64,000 nt of DNA, from the NCBI GenBank assembly GCA_017307955.1, contig JAFKFV010000007.1:124001-188000 (forward strand). The letters are read 5' to 3'. The translations under genes were made by a program, and so were the position numbers. The notes under the pieces were generated by a model, which saw only the letters and a program-made list of their open reading frames with translations, made no database searches and was not told the origin of the DNA. Origin of the DNA: Allobosea sp. GTDB taxonomy: Bacteria > Pseudomonadota > Alphaproteobacteria > Rhizobiales > Kaistiaceae. Shown piece after piece: positions 44,463 through 53,355 of the stretch. How positions within the stretch are numbered: the first letter of the stretch is position 1; each line of letters opens with the position of its first letter.

Positions 44463-45230
44463 ATGAAATGGGAAGATGCGATTTTGAAGGTCCTTCAAGA
44501 TCGAGGAGAACCAATGCATTATGCGGACATTGCTCAGGAAATATCCCGATCAAGACTAAGAAAGAGCAATGAACTAGGCGCAACGCCAAGCAATACTGTT
44601 GCGGTAATAATAAGCAAGTCACTTTCAGAACTTCAGGAAAAATCGCCATTCGCGAGAGTTTCTCGAGGAATTTACGCGCTTAGGACAAACCTTGATACCA
44701 ATATTAGCGAAGAGATCGAGACAAGTACGGTACACGTCTCCGGAATCATCAATGCGCTCGGCATGTTCTGGGAACGCGCTAAGGTCAATTGGAGACTTGA
44801 TCCTCAGATACTGGGAAGTCAGCAGCCCGATTCTCAACCTATCGATTTCGGAATGCAGGTAGGCATCTACCTGCTGCACGATAGCCAAGGCGTTGTGTAT
44901 GTGGGAAGGACCACCGATCAAACTTTGGGCCGGCGACTGTATCAGCACACGCTGGACAGGCTGCGAGGTCGCTGGGATCGTTTTTCGTGGTTTGGCCTCT
45001 ACGAGATTGGCCTAGAGGGCGCTTTAGTTAAGAACGGCAAATACGTTGATTTAGATACATCAGTTATCATAACCACTTTGGAAGCCGTGATGATTGAGGG
45101 CCTAGAACCTAGACAGAACCGCCACAGAGGGGACGATTTTCGTGCCATCGAATTTATTCAATCTGAGGACCCTTTACTTGCAAAGAAGAAGAATAAAGCA
45201 ATACTCAACGAGTTGATCGAACGATCTTGA
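44463..45230 (+). CDS. HARE-HTH/GIY-YIG nuclease fusion
   Basis: 255 residues. Residues 1-75 form a HARE-HTH winged helix (AILKVLQDRGEPMHYADIAQEI...TPSNTVAVIISKSLSELQ...FARVSRGIYAL). Residues 130-225 form a GIY-YIG nuclease: GIY 134-136, YVG 146-148, R157 (LGRRLYQH), E208 or E212 (TLEAVMIEGLEP) and N219 (PRQNR), so the active site looks complete. Start 44463 has GGAGG 7 nt upstream. Codon use is clearly AT-richer than the flanks and the gene stands alone between ilvIN and miaA, suggesting transfer. A DNA-modification-dependent restriction role is likely from domain logic; it is unproven. Confidence 0.82.
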   Translation: MKWEDAILKVLQDRGEPMHYADIAQEISRSRLRKSNELGATPSNTVAVIISKSLSELQEKSPFARVSRGIYALRTNLDTNISEEIETSTVHVSGIINALGMFWERAKVNWRLDPQILGSQQPDSQPIDFGMQVGIYLLHDSQGVVYVGRTTDQTLGRRLYQHTLDRLRGRWDRFSWFGLYEIGLEGALVKNGKYVDLDTSVIITTLEAVMIEGLEPRQNRHRGDDFRAIEFIQSEDPLLAKKKNKAILNELIERS

Positions 45231-45483
45231 TGATCATGATTTATAATTTTGTGGATCTTTTTCATATCGTCGGCTTCCATTGTAATGATTATTGGACCGA
45301 AAGTCACTGATGAGCCTTGCCAGTTTCATCTAGCCGTCCCGCCGTGACTATATTGTGGACGTAGCGGCCGGTGCGGCGATAGGGGGTTAGGGCAGTCCGG
45401 TTAGAGACATTGGGCGGGGGTAATAGCGACGACCGGCAGGTCGCAAGCCCCTCGGCCTTTCCGCAATAAACCTCGCCCCAACC

Positions 45484-45768
45484 CTACCGCTCTCCCCGCT
45501 CGCGAATGACGAGCCGATCCACCGTCAGCGTTCCGACCGACAGAGAATCGATGCGCGCCGCGCGGATGCGCAGTCGGCCGATGGCGAGCGCGCCGATGGC
45601 GACGGCGCCGATCGCCAGCGCGCCGATTGCGAAGGCCCCCAACGCCGAGGCGCCGATGGCAGCGGAACCGACGGCGGCGGCGCCCGTCGCCGTGGCGCCG
45701 GTGGCCTTCGCACCGATGGCTCTGGCACCGGTCGCGGATGCCATGCGTGTGCGTGTCAGCGGATACAT
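45484..45768 (-). CDS. Small pentapeptide-like repeat protein
   Basis: 94 residues. From about residue 12 on, nearly the whole chain is a five-residue repeat of the form A-[ITV]-G-A-x: ATGAR AIGAK ATGAT ... AIGAL AIGAV AIGAL, closing with RIDSL SVGTL TVDRL VI. A five-residue period with small and branched residues alternating suggests a right-handed quadrilateral beta-helix like pentapeptide-repeat proteins. No signal peptide. GGGAG lies about 10 nt before ATG 45768; longer starts exist at 45795 and 45828. I know similar short proteins in other Proteobacteria but no function. Confidence 0.65.
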   Translation of the reverse strand: MYPLTRTRMASATGARAIGAKATGATATGAAAVGSAAIGASALGAFAIGALAIGAVAIGALAIGRLRIRAARIDSLSVGTLTVDRLVIRERGER

Positions 45769-45870
45769 CGCGTTCTGCTCCCAGAGCCAAGACATGCCTG
45801 TTAGGTTGCGATGATGGGCCACCATCACAAGATGCGCGAGCGCCGATCGGACACCGACAGCACGTCGCCG

Positions 45871-46782
45871 TCAGCCCCTCCCCCATCCCCCCATCTGGTT
45901 CCTGAACCACGTCCCCTGCCGCTTGGCGTAGCGTCGCGATTCCATCTTGGCCCTGGCGATCGCGTCTTCGAGCGACAGCGTGCCGGCGAGATGGGCGGCG
46001 AATTCGCGGATGCCGATCGCCTTCATCGCCGGGAGGGCCGATGCGAGGCCGCGGGCGAGCAGCGCGCGGGTCTCCTCCAGCGCGCCGGCGGCGACCATCA
46101 TGTCGAAGCGTCGGTTGATGCGGGCATAGAGTTCGGCGCGGTCCGGCTCCAGCACGATCGTGCGCGCCTCGGCGAGATCGATCACCGGCGGTGCGCCCTC
46201 TTCGCGCTGCCAGTCGGCCAGCGGCCGGCCGGTCGCCTCGACCACTTCCAGAGCGCGCAGGACCCGGGTCGTGTCGTTGGGCGAGAGCCGCTCGGCGGCC
46301 TCGGCGTCGAGGGTTGCGAGACGGGCATGCAGCGCCGGGATGCCCTTCGTCTCCGCCTCGGCGGCGAGACGGGTGCGCACGTCGTCGGGGATCGGCGGGA
46401 CGGCGGCGATGCCCTCGGTCAGCGCCTTGAAATAGAGCCCCGTGCCGCCGACGACGATCGGCACCCTGCCTTCCTCCCTCACCTCGGCAATCGCTCGCGT
46501 CGCATCGGCCAGCCAGCGCGCCACCGTATAGCGCTCGGAGGGCGGCACATGACCGTAGAGGCGGTGCGGCGCGCGGGCCTCCTCCTCTTGCGTCGGCCGC
46601 GCCGAGAGGATCCGGAGCCCCTCATAGACCTGCATGGAATCGGCATTGATCACCGTGCCGCCCAGCTCTTCCGCGAGGGCGAGAGCCAGCGCCGACTTGC
46701 CGCTCGCGGTCGGCCCCGCTATCAGGACGGCGCGCCGGCCGCCGCCGGTTTCCGCCCCTTCAGCGATGCCAAGGTCCTGCAT
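45871..46782 (-). CDS. miaA: tRNA dimethylallyltransferase
   Basis: 303 residues, adding an isopentenyl group to A37 of UNN-decoding tRNAs. P-loop GPTASGKSALALALAEE; substrate motif INADSMQVYEGLRILSARPTQEEE; VVGGTGLYFKALTEG; C-terminal RRYAKRQGTWFRNQ. The start ATG at 46782 is preceded by GGGAG on the minus strand and shares bases with the serB start on the other strand (CATG), so each gene's ribosome site lies in the other's coding sequence. Confidence 0.96.
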   Translation of the reverse strand: MQDLGIAEGAETGGGRRAVLIAGPTASGKSALALALAEELGGTVINADSMQVYEGLRILSARPTQEEEARAPHRLYGHVPPSERYTVARWLADATRAIAEVREEGRVPIVVGGTGLYFKALTEGIAAVPPIPDDVRTRLAAEAETKGIPALHARLATLDAEAAERLSPNDTTRVLRALEVVEATGRPLADWQREEGAPPVIDLAEARTIVLEPDRAELYARINRRFDMMVAAGALEETRALLARGLASALPAMKAIGIREFAAHLAGTLSLEDAIARAKMESRRYAKRQGTWFRNQMGGWGRG

Positions 46783-47680
46783 GAGCGCTCCCGTCGCCTC
46801 CGATCCGCTGGTCGCCACGTTCATAGCACGGCCGGAGCAGGGCGCAGCCCTTGCCACGCTCGTCGCAGAAGCCTCGCGCCTTCCCGGCGCCGGCGCGCCC
46901 GACTGGCTGGCGGAGGGCGAGGCGGCCGACATCCTGTTCGCGCCTGAGCCGGGCCTCGCGGCGCGGCTGGAGGCCATCGCCGGCGAACGTCTGGTCGACA
47001 TCGTCGTGCAGCCGGCCGCCGCGCGACGCAAGCGGCTCGTCGTCGCCGACATGGATTCGACGATGATCGGGCAGGAATGCATCGACGAGCTCGCCGACAT
47101 GGTCGGCCTCAAGACGCATGTCGCCGCGATCACCGAGCGGGCGATGCGCGGCGAGATCGAATTCGAGCCGGCGCTGCGCGAGCGCGTCGCGCTCTTGAAG
47201 GGCCTGCCGCTTTCGGTGATCGACGAGGTGCTGGCGACGCGCATCCGCCTGACGCCGGGCGGGCCGGAGCTGATCCGCACCATGCGCGCCCATGGCGGCT
47301 ATGCCGCGCTCGTCTCGGGCGGCTTCACGCTGTTCACCGGCCCGGTCGCGGCCATGATCGGTTTCGACGAGAACCGCGCCAATCGCCTCGTCGCCGAAGA
47401 TGGCGTGCTCACCGGCCGCGTCGAGGAGCCGATCCTCGGCCAGGAGGCCAAGCTCTCGGCTCTGATGGAGCTCGCCCGCCGTCTCAAGCTCGAGCGCCAC
47501 GAGACGCTGGCGATCGGCGACGGCGCCAACGACCTCGCCATGATCCGCGCCGCCGGGCTCGGCGTCGCCTATCACGCCAAGCCGAAGGTCGCCGCCGAGG
47601 CCGATGCGCGCATCCGGCACGGCGATCTCTCGGCGCTGCTCTTCGCGCAGGGCTATCGGCGGAGCGAGTTCGCGACATGA
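46781..47680 (+). CDS. serB: Phosphoserine phosphatase
   Basis: 299 residues of the HAD superfamily, last step of serine synthesis. Nucleophile D90 and acid D92 in VVADMDSTMIGQE; motif II VSGGFTLFTGPVA; Lys in GQEAKLSALMELA; motif III AIGDGANDLAMIRAAGLGVAYHAKP. The N-terminal 80 residues are ACT-like. AAGG lies 6 nt before the ATG. It is divergent from miaA with overlapping start codons and overlaps the next gene by 4 nt (ATGA). Confidence 0.95.
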   Translation: MSAPVASDPLVATFIARPEQGAALATLVAEASRLPGAGAPDWLAEGEAADILFAPEPGLAARLEAIAGERLVDIVVQPAAARRKRLVVADMDSTMIGQECIDELADMVGLKTHVAAITERAMRGEIEFEPALRERVALLKGLPLSVIDEVLATRIRLTPGGPELIRTMRAHGGYAALVSGGFTLFTGPVAAMIGFDENRANRLVAEDGVLTGRVEEPILGQEAKLSALMELARRLKLERHETLAIGDGANDLAMIRAAGLGVAYHAKPKVAAEADARIRHGDLSALLFAQGYRRSEFAT

Positions 47681-48222
47681 GGATGGAAACGGACCGGCTG
47701 CTGCTGCGCCCCTGGGAGCCGCGCGACCTCGATCCCTTCGCAACGCTCAATGCCGACCCAGAGGTGATGCGCTTCTTCCCTTCGACGCGGACGCGCGAGG
47801 AGACGACGGAGCTGATCGAGCGGACCACCTCGCTCCTCGCCGAGCGCGACATGAGCTTTCTCGCCGTCGAGGAGAAGGCGTCCGGCGATTTCGTCGGCAT
47901 GGTCGGCCTCGCGCCGGTCGGCCCGCCCATGCCCTGCGCTCCGGCGGTCGAGATCGGCTGGCGACTCGCGAAGCATCATTGGGGCAAGGGTTATGCGCAG
48001 GAGGCGGCGCGTGCCTGGCTCGCCTATGGCTTCGGGACGCTGGCGCTGCCCGAGATCGTCGCCTTCACCTTTGTCGGCAACACGCCCTCGCGCCGCGTCA
48101 TGGAGCGCCTCGGCATGACGCGCGATCCGGCCGACGATTTCGAGCATCCGGGCATCGCCGCCGGCCATCCCATTCGCCCGCATGTCCTCTACCGGCTGAA
48201 GGCAGCGGACTTCCGGGCCTAG
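47677..48222 (+). CDS. GNAT acetyltransferase, RimJ/RimL type
   Basis: 181 residues. It starts METDRLLLRPWEPRDLDPFATLNADPEVMRFF, the usual opening of the RimJ/RimL-like GNAT subgroup. Acetyl-CoA motif: GWRLAKHHWGKGYAQEAARAWLAYGFGTL. It ends NTPSRRVMERLGM. Such enzymes acetylate protein N termini or small amines. It is translationally coupled to serB (ATGA). It converges on the oxidase gene and overlaps its 3' end by 4 bp. Confidence 0.9.
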   Translation: MRMETDRLLLRPWEPRDLDPFATLNADPEVMRFFPSTRTREETTELIERTTSLLAERDMSFLAVEEKASGDFVGMVGLAPVGPPMPCAPAVEIGWRLAKHHWGKGYAQEAARAWLAYGFGTLALPEIVAFTFVGNTPSRRVMERLGMTRDPADDFEHPGIAAGHPIRPHVLYRLKAADFRA

Positions 48223-49340
48223 AGCCTGTCCAGCTTGAACAGCGAGAGGTCGAAGGGCGGCGTCCTGTCGGTCGCCATGTCGGCGAGGATCTCGCCGACG
48301 ACCGAGGCAAATTTGAAGCCGTGGCCGGAGCAGGGCGAGGCCACGATGACCTCCTCGGCACCGGGCGCCATGTCGATCACGAAATGCTCGTCCTCGACAT
48401 TGGTGAAGAGGCAGACGCCGAGGCGAAGCAGCGGCCCGTCGGCCTCTGGGAAGTAGCGCGCAACGGCCGAGCGGAGCAGCGCCTCGTCGCGGCCGGTCGG
48501 CTCGCGCGACAGCGCGTCGGCATGGCCGCTCTCTTGGAGGTGGTGATAGATGCCGATCTTGAAGCCGGGAATGCCCCAGATCGGGAACTGGTAGAGATGC
48601 CCCTCCTCGGCGAGGAGGTTCGACACGGGGAAGCGGTCCGGCATGAACAACTCCGGCCGCTTCGGCTGGAACCAGCCGAGCACCTGCCGCTCGGGCACCG
48701 CCTTGCCGGCGAGCGCCGGAACGAGATCGGCAATCCAGGCGCCGGCCGAGACGATGACGCGCCCTGCCTCGTAGCGGGCGCGGTCGGTCACCACTGTGAC
48801 GCCGCCGGCGCGCGGCTCGATGGCAACGACGCGCTCGCGGGCGTGCAGCTCCGCTCCGGCCGCGGAAGCCATCTGCAGATGCGCGAGGATGGCACGCTCC
48901 GAGGCAACGAAGCCGCCATCGCCCTGATAGACGGCCGAGAAGCCGGCCGGCAGATGATAACCGGGGAAACGTGCGTGCACGCTGCCGGCGTCGAGCAGCG
49001 CATGCTCGAGCCCATGCTCGGCGCATGAGGCGAGTGAACCCTCGACGACGCGCGAGCCCTCCGGCCCGATATCGAGCGAGCCGGTGATGAAGAGAAGCTC
49101 TTCGCCGGAGAGCCGCTCCGCCTCGCGCCACAGCGCATAGGCCCGGCGAAGCAGCGGCACATAGGCCGGATGCTCGAAATAAGCGAGGCGGATGATGCGG
49201 TTGAGCCCATGCGAGGAGCCCATCTGGTGGCCGATGTCGAAGCGCTCGATTCCGAGCACCCGGACGCCCCGCCGCGCGAGCTGCCAGCAGGCGGCCGAGC
49301 CCATGCCGCCGAGCCCGACCACGATCACGTCATGCGCCAC
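48219..49340 (-). CDS. Monomeric sarcosine oxidase/N-methyltryptophan oxidase-like flavoenzyme
   Basis: 373-residue DAO-family FAD oxidase. Dinucleotide motif VIVVGLGGMGSAACWQLARRG; GSSHGLNRIIRLAYFEHPAYVPL is the MSOX/SolA signature. C310 in LGVCLFTNVEDEHFVID aligns with the cysteine that carries covalent FAD in the family, and SGHGFKFASVVGEILADM closes the FAD site. It oxidises N-methyl amino acids, releasing formaldehyde and peroxide; the exact substrate is not readable. It is followed upstream (in transcription order) by degP on the same strand. Confidence 0.92.
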   Translation of the reverse strand: MAHDVIVVGLGGMGSAACWQLARRGVRVLGIERFDIGHQMGSSHGLNRIIRLAYFEHPAYVPLLRRAYALWREAERLSGEELLFITGSLDIGPEGSRVVEGSLASCAEHGLEHALLDAGSVHARFPGYHLPAGFSAVYQGDGGFVASERAILAHLQMASAAGAELHARERVVAIEPRAGGVTVVTDRARYEAGRVIVSAGAWIADLVPALAGKAVPERQVLGWFQPKRPELFMPDRFPVSNLLAEEGHLYQFPIWGIPGFKIGIYHHLQESGHADALSREPTGRDEALLRSAVARYFPEADGPLLRLGVCLFTNVEDEHFVIDMAPGAEEVIVASPCSGHGFKFASVVGEILADMATDRTPPFDLSLFKLDRL

Positions 49341-49366
49341 CCTCTCCTCCCCTGCGGACGCAGCGG

Positions 49367-50887
49367 TCAGGGGTCGATCAACAGCGAAACGAAGCGCAGT
49401 TCGCCGGCCGAATTCGCGATCAGGAACTGCGCCACCTTGCGGCCGTCCTTCCGGAGCGCGTCGAGGCGCGCGGTGACGTCCTCCGGCTTGGCAACCGGCT
49501 CCTGCGCCACTTCGACGATCACCTCGCCGGCGAGCACGCCCTTGTCGGCCGCGTTGCTGCCAGGCGTGACCGCGGTGATGACGACGCCGGCGACATCCTT
49601 GCCGATCGTGTACTGGCTGCGCAGCGCATCTGTGATCTCCGAGAGCGACAGCCCGAGCACGGGCGCCTCAGGAACGGGAGGCAGCACCGGCGGCACGTCC
49701 TTGCCGCCTTCCTCCTCGGCTGCGGCGGCCGCTTCCTCCGCCTCGGCGAGGCGGCCGACCTTGATCTTCAGCGTCAGCTCGGCGCCCTTCCGGACCACGA
49801 CCACGTCGACGGTCTGGTCGATCGAAGTGTCCGCGACGAGGCGCGGCAGGTCGCGCATCTCGGTGATCGGCTTGCCGTTGAACGAGACGATGACGTCGCC
49901 GGGCTCGATCTTCGCCTCGGCGGCGGGACCCTTTTCGGTAACGCCGGCGACGAGCGCGCCGCGCGCGGGGCCCATGGAGAGGCTCTCGGCGATCTCGTCT
50001 GTCACCTGCTGGATGCGCACGCCGATCCAGCCGCGCCGCGTCTCGCCGAACTGCCGCAACTGGTCGATGACATGCATCGCAGCGTCGGAGGGAATGGCAA
50101 AGCCGATGCCGATCGACCCGCCGGAGGGGGAGATGATCGCCGTGTTGATGCCGATGACCTCGCCGTCCATGTTGAACAGCGGTCCGCCCGAATTGCCGCG
50201 GTTGATGGCGGCGTCGGTCTGGATGAAATCGTCATAGGGGCCGGAATTGATGTCGCGGTTGCGGGCCGAGACGATGCCGATCGTCACCGTGCCGCCGAGG
50301 CCGAACGGATTGCCGATCGCCATCACCCAGTCGCCGACCCGCATGCGGTCGGAATCGCCGAAGCGCAGCGCCTTCAAAGGCTTGTTCGCGTTGGGTTTGA
50401 CCTGCAGCACCGCGATGTCGGTCTTCTCATCCCTGCCGATGAGCGTCGCGGTCAGCTTCGAGCCATCGGAGAAGTTGGCGACGATCTCGTCGGCATCCTC
50501 GATGACGTGATTATTGGTGATGATGATGCCGGAGGCGTCGATGACGAAGCCTGAACCGAGCGACTGCACGCGCCGCTTGGGTGGCTCGCTGTCGGCGCCG
50601 CCCTTCGGCTTCTTGAAGAAATCGTTGAAGAATTCCTGGAACGGCAGACCGTCCGGCGTCGAGGGCGCCGGCAGACCGCGCGTCCCCTCGACCGTCTGCG
50701 ATGTCGAGATGTTGACCACGGAATCGAGCAGTCCCTCGGCGAGGTCGGCGACGGAGGCCGGGCCGTTGGCGCGCGCCGGAAGCACGCCGAGCGGCGTCGC
50801 CACCACCATCAGGCCAAGCACCAGCCGCGCGGCGAAGCCGATCACGCCGTCACGCCGGGCCCTTGCCGGATGGCGCTCATGTTCCAT
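49367..50887 (-). CDS. degP: DegP/HtrA-type periplasmic serine protease
   Basis: 506 residues. Signal segment (VIGFAARLVLGLMVVATPLGVLPARA), trypsin-like domain with H127 (NNHVIED), D157 (KTDIAVL) and S233 (NRGNSGGPLF), then PDZ1 (about 265-360) and a second PDZ after an Ala/Glu-rich linker. It is a periplasmic protease-chaperone for envelope stress. It is encoded downstream of hflK-hflC-DUF2065, a conserved alphaproteobacterial block that joins cytoplasmic-membrane and periplasmic quality control. Confidence 0.95.
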   Translation of the reverse strand: MEHERHPARARRDGVIGFAARLVLGLMVVATPLGVLPARANGPASVADLAEGLLDSVVNISTSQTVEGTRGLPAPSTPDGLPFQEFFNDFFKKPKGGADSEPPKRRVQSLGSGFVIDASGIIITNNHVIEDADEIVANFSDGSKLTATLIGRDEKTDIAVLQVKPNANKPLKALRFGDSDRMRVGDWVMAIGNPFGLGGTVTIGIVSARNRDINSGPYDDFIQTDAAINRGNSGGPLFNMDGEVIGINTAIISPSGGSIGIGFAIPSDAAMHVIDQLRQFGETRRGWIGVRIQQVTDEIAESLSMGPARGALVAGVTEKGPAAEAKIEPGDVIVSFNGKPITEMRDLPRLVADTSIDQTVDVVVVRKGAELTLKIKVGRLAEAEEAAAAAEEEGGKDVPPVLPPVPEAPVLGLSLSEITDALRSQYTIGKDVAGVVITAVTPGSNAADKGVLAGEVIVEVAQEPVAKPEDVTARLDALRKDGRKVAQFLIANSAGELRFVSLLIDP

Positions 50888-50993
50888 CGTCCCGGTCTCC
50901 CTCTGGGGTCTCAGCCCGCTCGGACCGCCGGCGCGCCGGAAGCCACCGCCTCATATGAGCCGCCCTTGAAGCGGCAGGCAACTCTCACGGCGA

Positions 50994-51188
50994 TCACGTC
51001 CGGGCGAGCCAGACGACGCCGACGCCGGCGGCGAGAAGAAAGAGCCCGAGCGCCCGCAACTGGCCGTCGGGCACTTCGAGCCCTCGCTTCATCATCGCCT
51101 TGGCCAGCGGGGGCGCGCTCGCATAGAGCACGCCCTCGATGACGAGCACGAGGCCGAAGGCGGCCACGAGATCATCCAAGACCGTCAT
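50994..51188 (-). CDS. DUF2065 family small membrane protein
   Basis: 64 residues with two transmembrane helices: LVAAFGLVLVIEGVLYASA and LRALGLFLLAAGVGVVWLA. The EGxLYxxxP and LRxxGLxxxxxGxxxxW pattern is diagnostic of DUF2065 (YjeT-like). It sits 17 bp after hflC and before degP, as in many Proteobacteria. The function is unknown; its context suggests a link to HflKC. Confidence 0.88.
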   Translation of the reverse strand: MTVLDDLVAAFGLVLVIEGVLYASAPPLAKAMMKRGLEVPDGQLRALGLFLLAAGVGVVWLART

Positions 51189-51205
51189 CCATGACCGCCA
51201 GCCGG

Positions 51206-52204
51206 CTATGGTGCCGGCTGCGGCGCGGCGGCAGGAGCCGCGGGTGCGGGCGGCGCAGGGATCTCCGCCGGAGGCGTGGGCGCCGCCGGAGCCGGAGCGG
51301 CGGGAGCCGGACCGCCGCCGCCGGATTCGCTCGCGATCGGCGACTGCGTCAGGTAGCGGAAGAACGGCATGTCCGGCGAAAGCACGATACGTGTGTTCTC
51401 GCCCTTGAGGCCCTGGCGATACGCCTCCATCGAGCGGAAGAAGGCGAAGAAGTCGGGATCGCGATTGAAGGCCGTGGCGAAGATGCCGTTGGCCTGCGCT
51501 TCGCCGTCGCCGCGCAGTTCGTCGGCCGTCCGGTTCGCTTCGGCGACGATGACCGTCGCCTGGCGATCGGCCTGGGCACGGATCGTGCGGGCCTCCTGCT
51601 CGCCCCGCGAACGGATATCCGTCGCCTCACGCTGGCGCTCGGTCTGCATGCGCTGGAACACCGCCTGGCTGTTCTCGGCCGGCAGGTCGGCGCGGCGGAT
51701 GCGGACGTCGATGACGTCGACGCCGAGCTGGCGGCCTTCCGCATTCACCTGCCGCGTGATGGCTTCCATCAGGCCTGCGCGGCCTTCGCGGACGATATTG
51801 GCGAACTCCATCTGGCCGACCGCGCCACGGATGGCCGAATTGAGGATCACGGAGAGGCGCGATTCCGCAGCGTCGATCGAACCCGCGGCCTGATAGAACA
51901 GCAGCGGATCGGTGATGCGGTAGCGGCCGAAGGCGTCGACGACGAGACGCTTCTGATCGCGCGCGATGACCTCGATCGGCGGCGCGTCGATATCGAGCAC
52001 GCGCTTGTCGATCATCACGACATTGTCGATCAGCGGCGCCTTCACATAGAGCCCGGGCTCCGTGATGACATTGATCGGATTGCCGAAGCGCAGCACCAGC
52101 GCCTGTTGGGTCTGGCTGACGACGAACAGGCTGGACCAGGCGATGAACGCGAGGACGGCGAGGATGACGAGGCCGAGGCCGCCGAAGAAACCGCTTCTCA
52201 TCAC
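51206..52204 (-). CDS. hflC: HflC, SPFH-domain membrane protease modulator
   Basis: 332 residues: N-terminal TM (FFGGLGLVILAVLAFIAWSSLFVV), the SPFH/band-7 domain (VVSQTQQALVLRFGNPINVI...), and a long coiled coil (RMQTERQREATDIRSRGEQEARTIRAQADRQATVIVAEA). The C-terminal tail is rich in Ala and Pro. With HflK it forms the cage-like complex around FtsH. Its start overlaps the hflK stop by 4 nt (ATGA). Confidence 0.95.
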   Translation of the reverse strand: MMRSGFFGGLGLVILAVLAFIAWSSLFVVSQTQQALVLRFGNPINVITEPGLYVKAPLIDNVVMIDKRVLDIDAPPIEVIARDQKRLVVDAFGRYRITDPLLFYQAAGSIDAAESRLSVILNSAIRGAVGQMEFANIVREGRAGLMEAITRQVNAEGRQLGVDVIDVRIRRADLPAENSQAVFQRMQTERQREATDIRSRGEQEARTIRAQADRQATVIVAEANRTADELRGDGEAQANGIFATAFNRDPDFFAFFRSMEAYRQGLKGENTRIVLSPDMPFFRYLTQSPIASESGGGGPAPAAPAPAAPTPPAEIPAPPAPAAPAAAPQPAP

Positions 52205-53355
52205 TGCGCCCCCTGGCCGCTCTGTCCGGTCTGGTTGGCCGCCGGGGCCGCGCCACTGAGGGCGGGCAACGGCAGATAGGGCACGACACCCCCCGATTTC
52301 TGGTCGATCACCACCTTGTCGGTGCTGCCGAAGATGTCGGCGAGCGTGTCGAGATAGATGCGCTCGCGCGTCACCGCCGGCGCAGCGGCGTAGGAATCAT
52401 AGACCTTGGAGAAGCGGGCCGCCTGACCCTGCGCTTCGGCAACCGTCTGGTCGCGATAGGCCGTCGCGGCCTGGACCACCTGCGCAGCCTGGCCGCGGGC
52501 ATTCGGGATCACGCGGTTGGCATAGGTTTCCGCTTCGTTGCGCAGACGCTCCTGGTCCTGCGCCGCAGCCTGAACGTCGCGGAAGGCGTCGATGACCTCC
52601 GGCGGCGGCGCCACCGTCAGAAGCTGCACCTGCGTCACCTGAATACCTGCCTTGTACTGGTTCAGCTTCTCCTGCATCAGCTGCTGCACGGTGTTCTGGA
52701 TGCTGAGGCGATCCTCGGTGAGCACACGCTGGATGTCGGAACGGCCGATCACCTCGCGCATGGCGCTTTCCGCCACGGCGCGCACGGTGCCTTCCGGGTT
52801 CTGGATGTTGAAGAGATAGTCGCGGGCATTGTTGATCACCCAGAACACCGCGAAGTCGATATCCACGATGTTCTCGTCCCCGGTGAGCATCAGGCTCTCC
52901 TGCGGGATCGTCCGGCCGGCATTCGATCCCTCCTGCGCGGAACCGATCGTGATCCGGTTCACGCGCGTGACCTGCGGCGTGTAGACGGTCTCGATCGGAT
53001 AGGGCCAGCGCAGATTGAGGCCGGGGCGCGCATCGCGGACATATTTGCCGAAGCGCAGCACCACGCCCTGCTCGTCGGGCTCGACGCGGAAGGTGAAGAA
53101 ATTGTAGCCGACAAAGGCGACGACGAGGGCGGCCGCGATCAGAACCAGCACGGGATTGAAGGAGCCGGATCCGGAGCCGCCGCCCCTGCCGCCGCCGCCC
53201 GGAAGCACGCGACGAAGCTTGTCCTGGCTGCGGCGAAGGAGTTCCTCGAGATCAGGCGGATTGGGGCCGTTGCCGCGGGGACCCTGCCCCCATGGCCCGC
53301 CATTGTTGTTGTTGCTCCCCTTCCATCCGCCGCCCGTCTGGTTGCTCCAGGGCAT
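52201..53355 (-). CDS. hflK: HflK, SPFH-domain membrane protease modulator
   Basis: 384 residues: a Gly/Asn-rich cytoplasmic N terminus (WSNQTGGGWKGSNNNNGG...), one TM (FNPVLVLIAAALVVAFVGYNFF), the SPFH domain (FFTFRVEPDEQGVVLRFGKYV), and a coiled coil with RNEAETYANRVIPNARGQAAQVVQAA. Start ATG 53355 has GGAG 5 nt upstream, and the longer frame to 53481 has no such support. It is the first gene of hflK-hflC-DUF2065, with degP behind. Confidence 0.95.
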   Translation of the reverse strand: MPWSNQTGGGWKGSNNNNGGPWGQGPRGNGPNPPDLEELLRRSQDKLRRVLPGGGGRGGGSGSGSFNPVLVLIAAALVVAFVGYNFFTFRVEPDEQGVVLRFGKYVRDARPGLNLRWPYPIETVYTPQVTRVNRITIGSAQEGSNAGRTIPQESLMLTGDENIVDIDFAVFWVINNARDYLFNIQNPEGTVRAVAESAMREVIGRSDIQRVLTEDRLSIQNTVQQLMQEKLNQYKAGIQVTQVQLLTVAPPPEVIDAFRDVQAAAQDQERLRNEAETYANRVIPNARGQAAQVVQAATAYRDQTVAEAQGQAARFSKVYDSYAAAPAVTRERIYLDTLADIFGSTDKVVIDQKSGGVVPYLPLPALSGAAPAANQTGQSGQGAQ

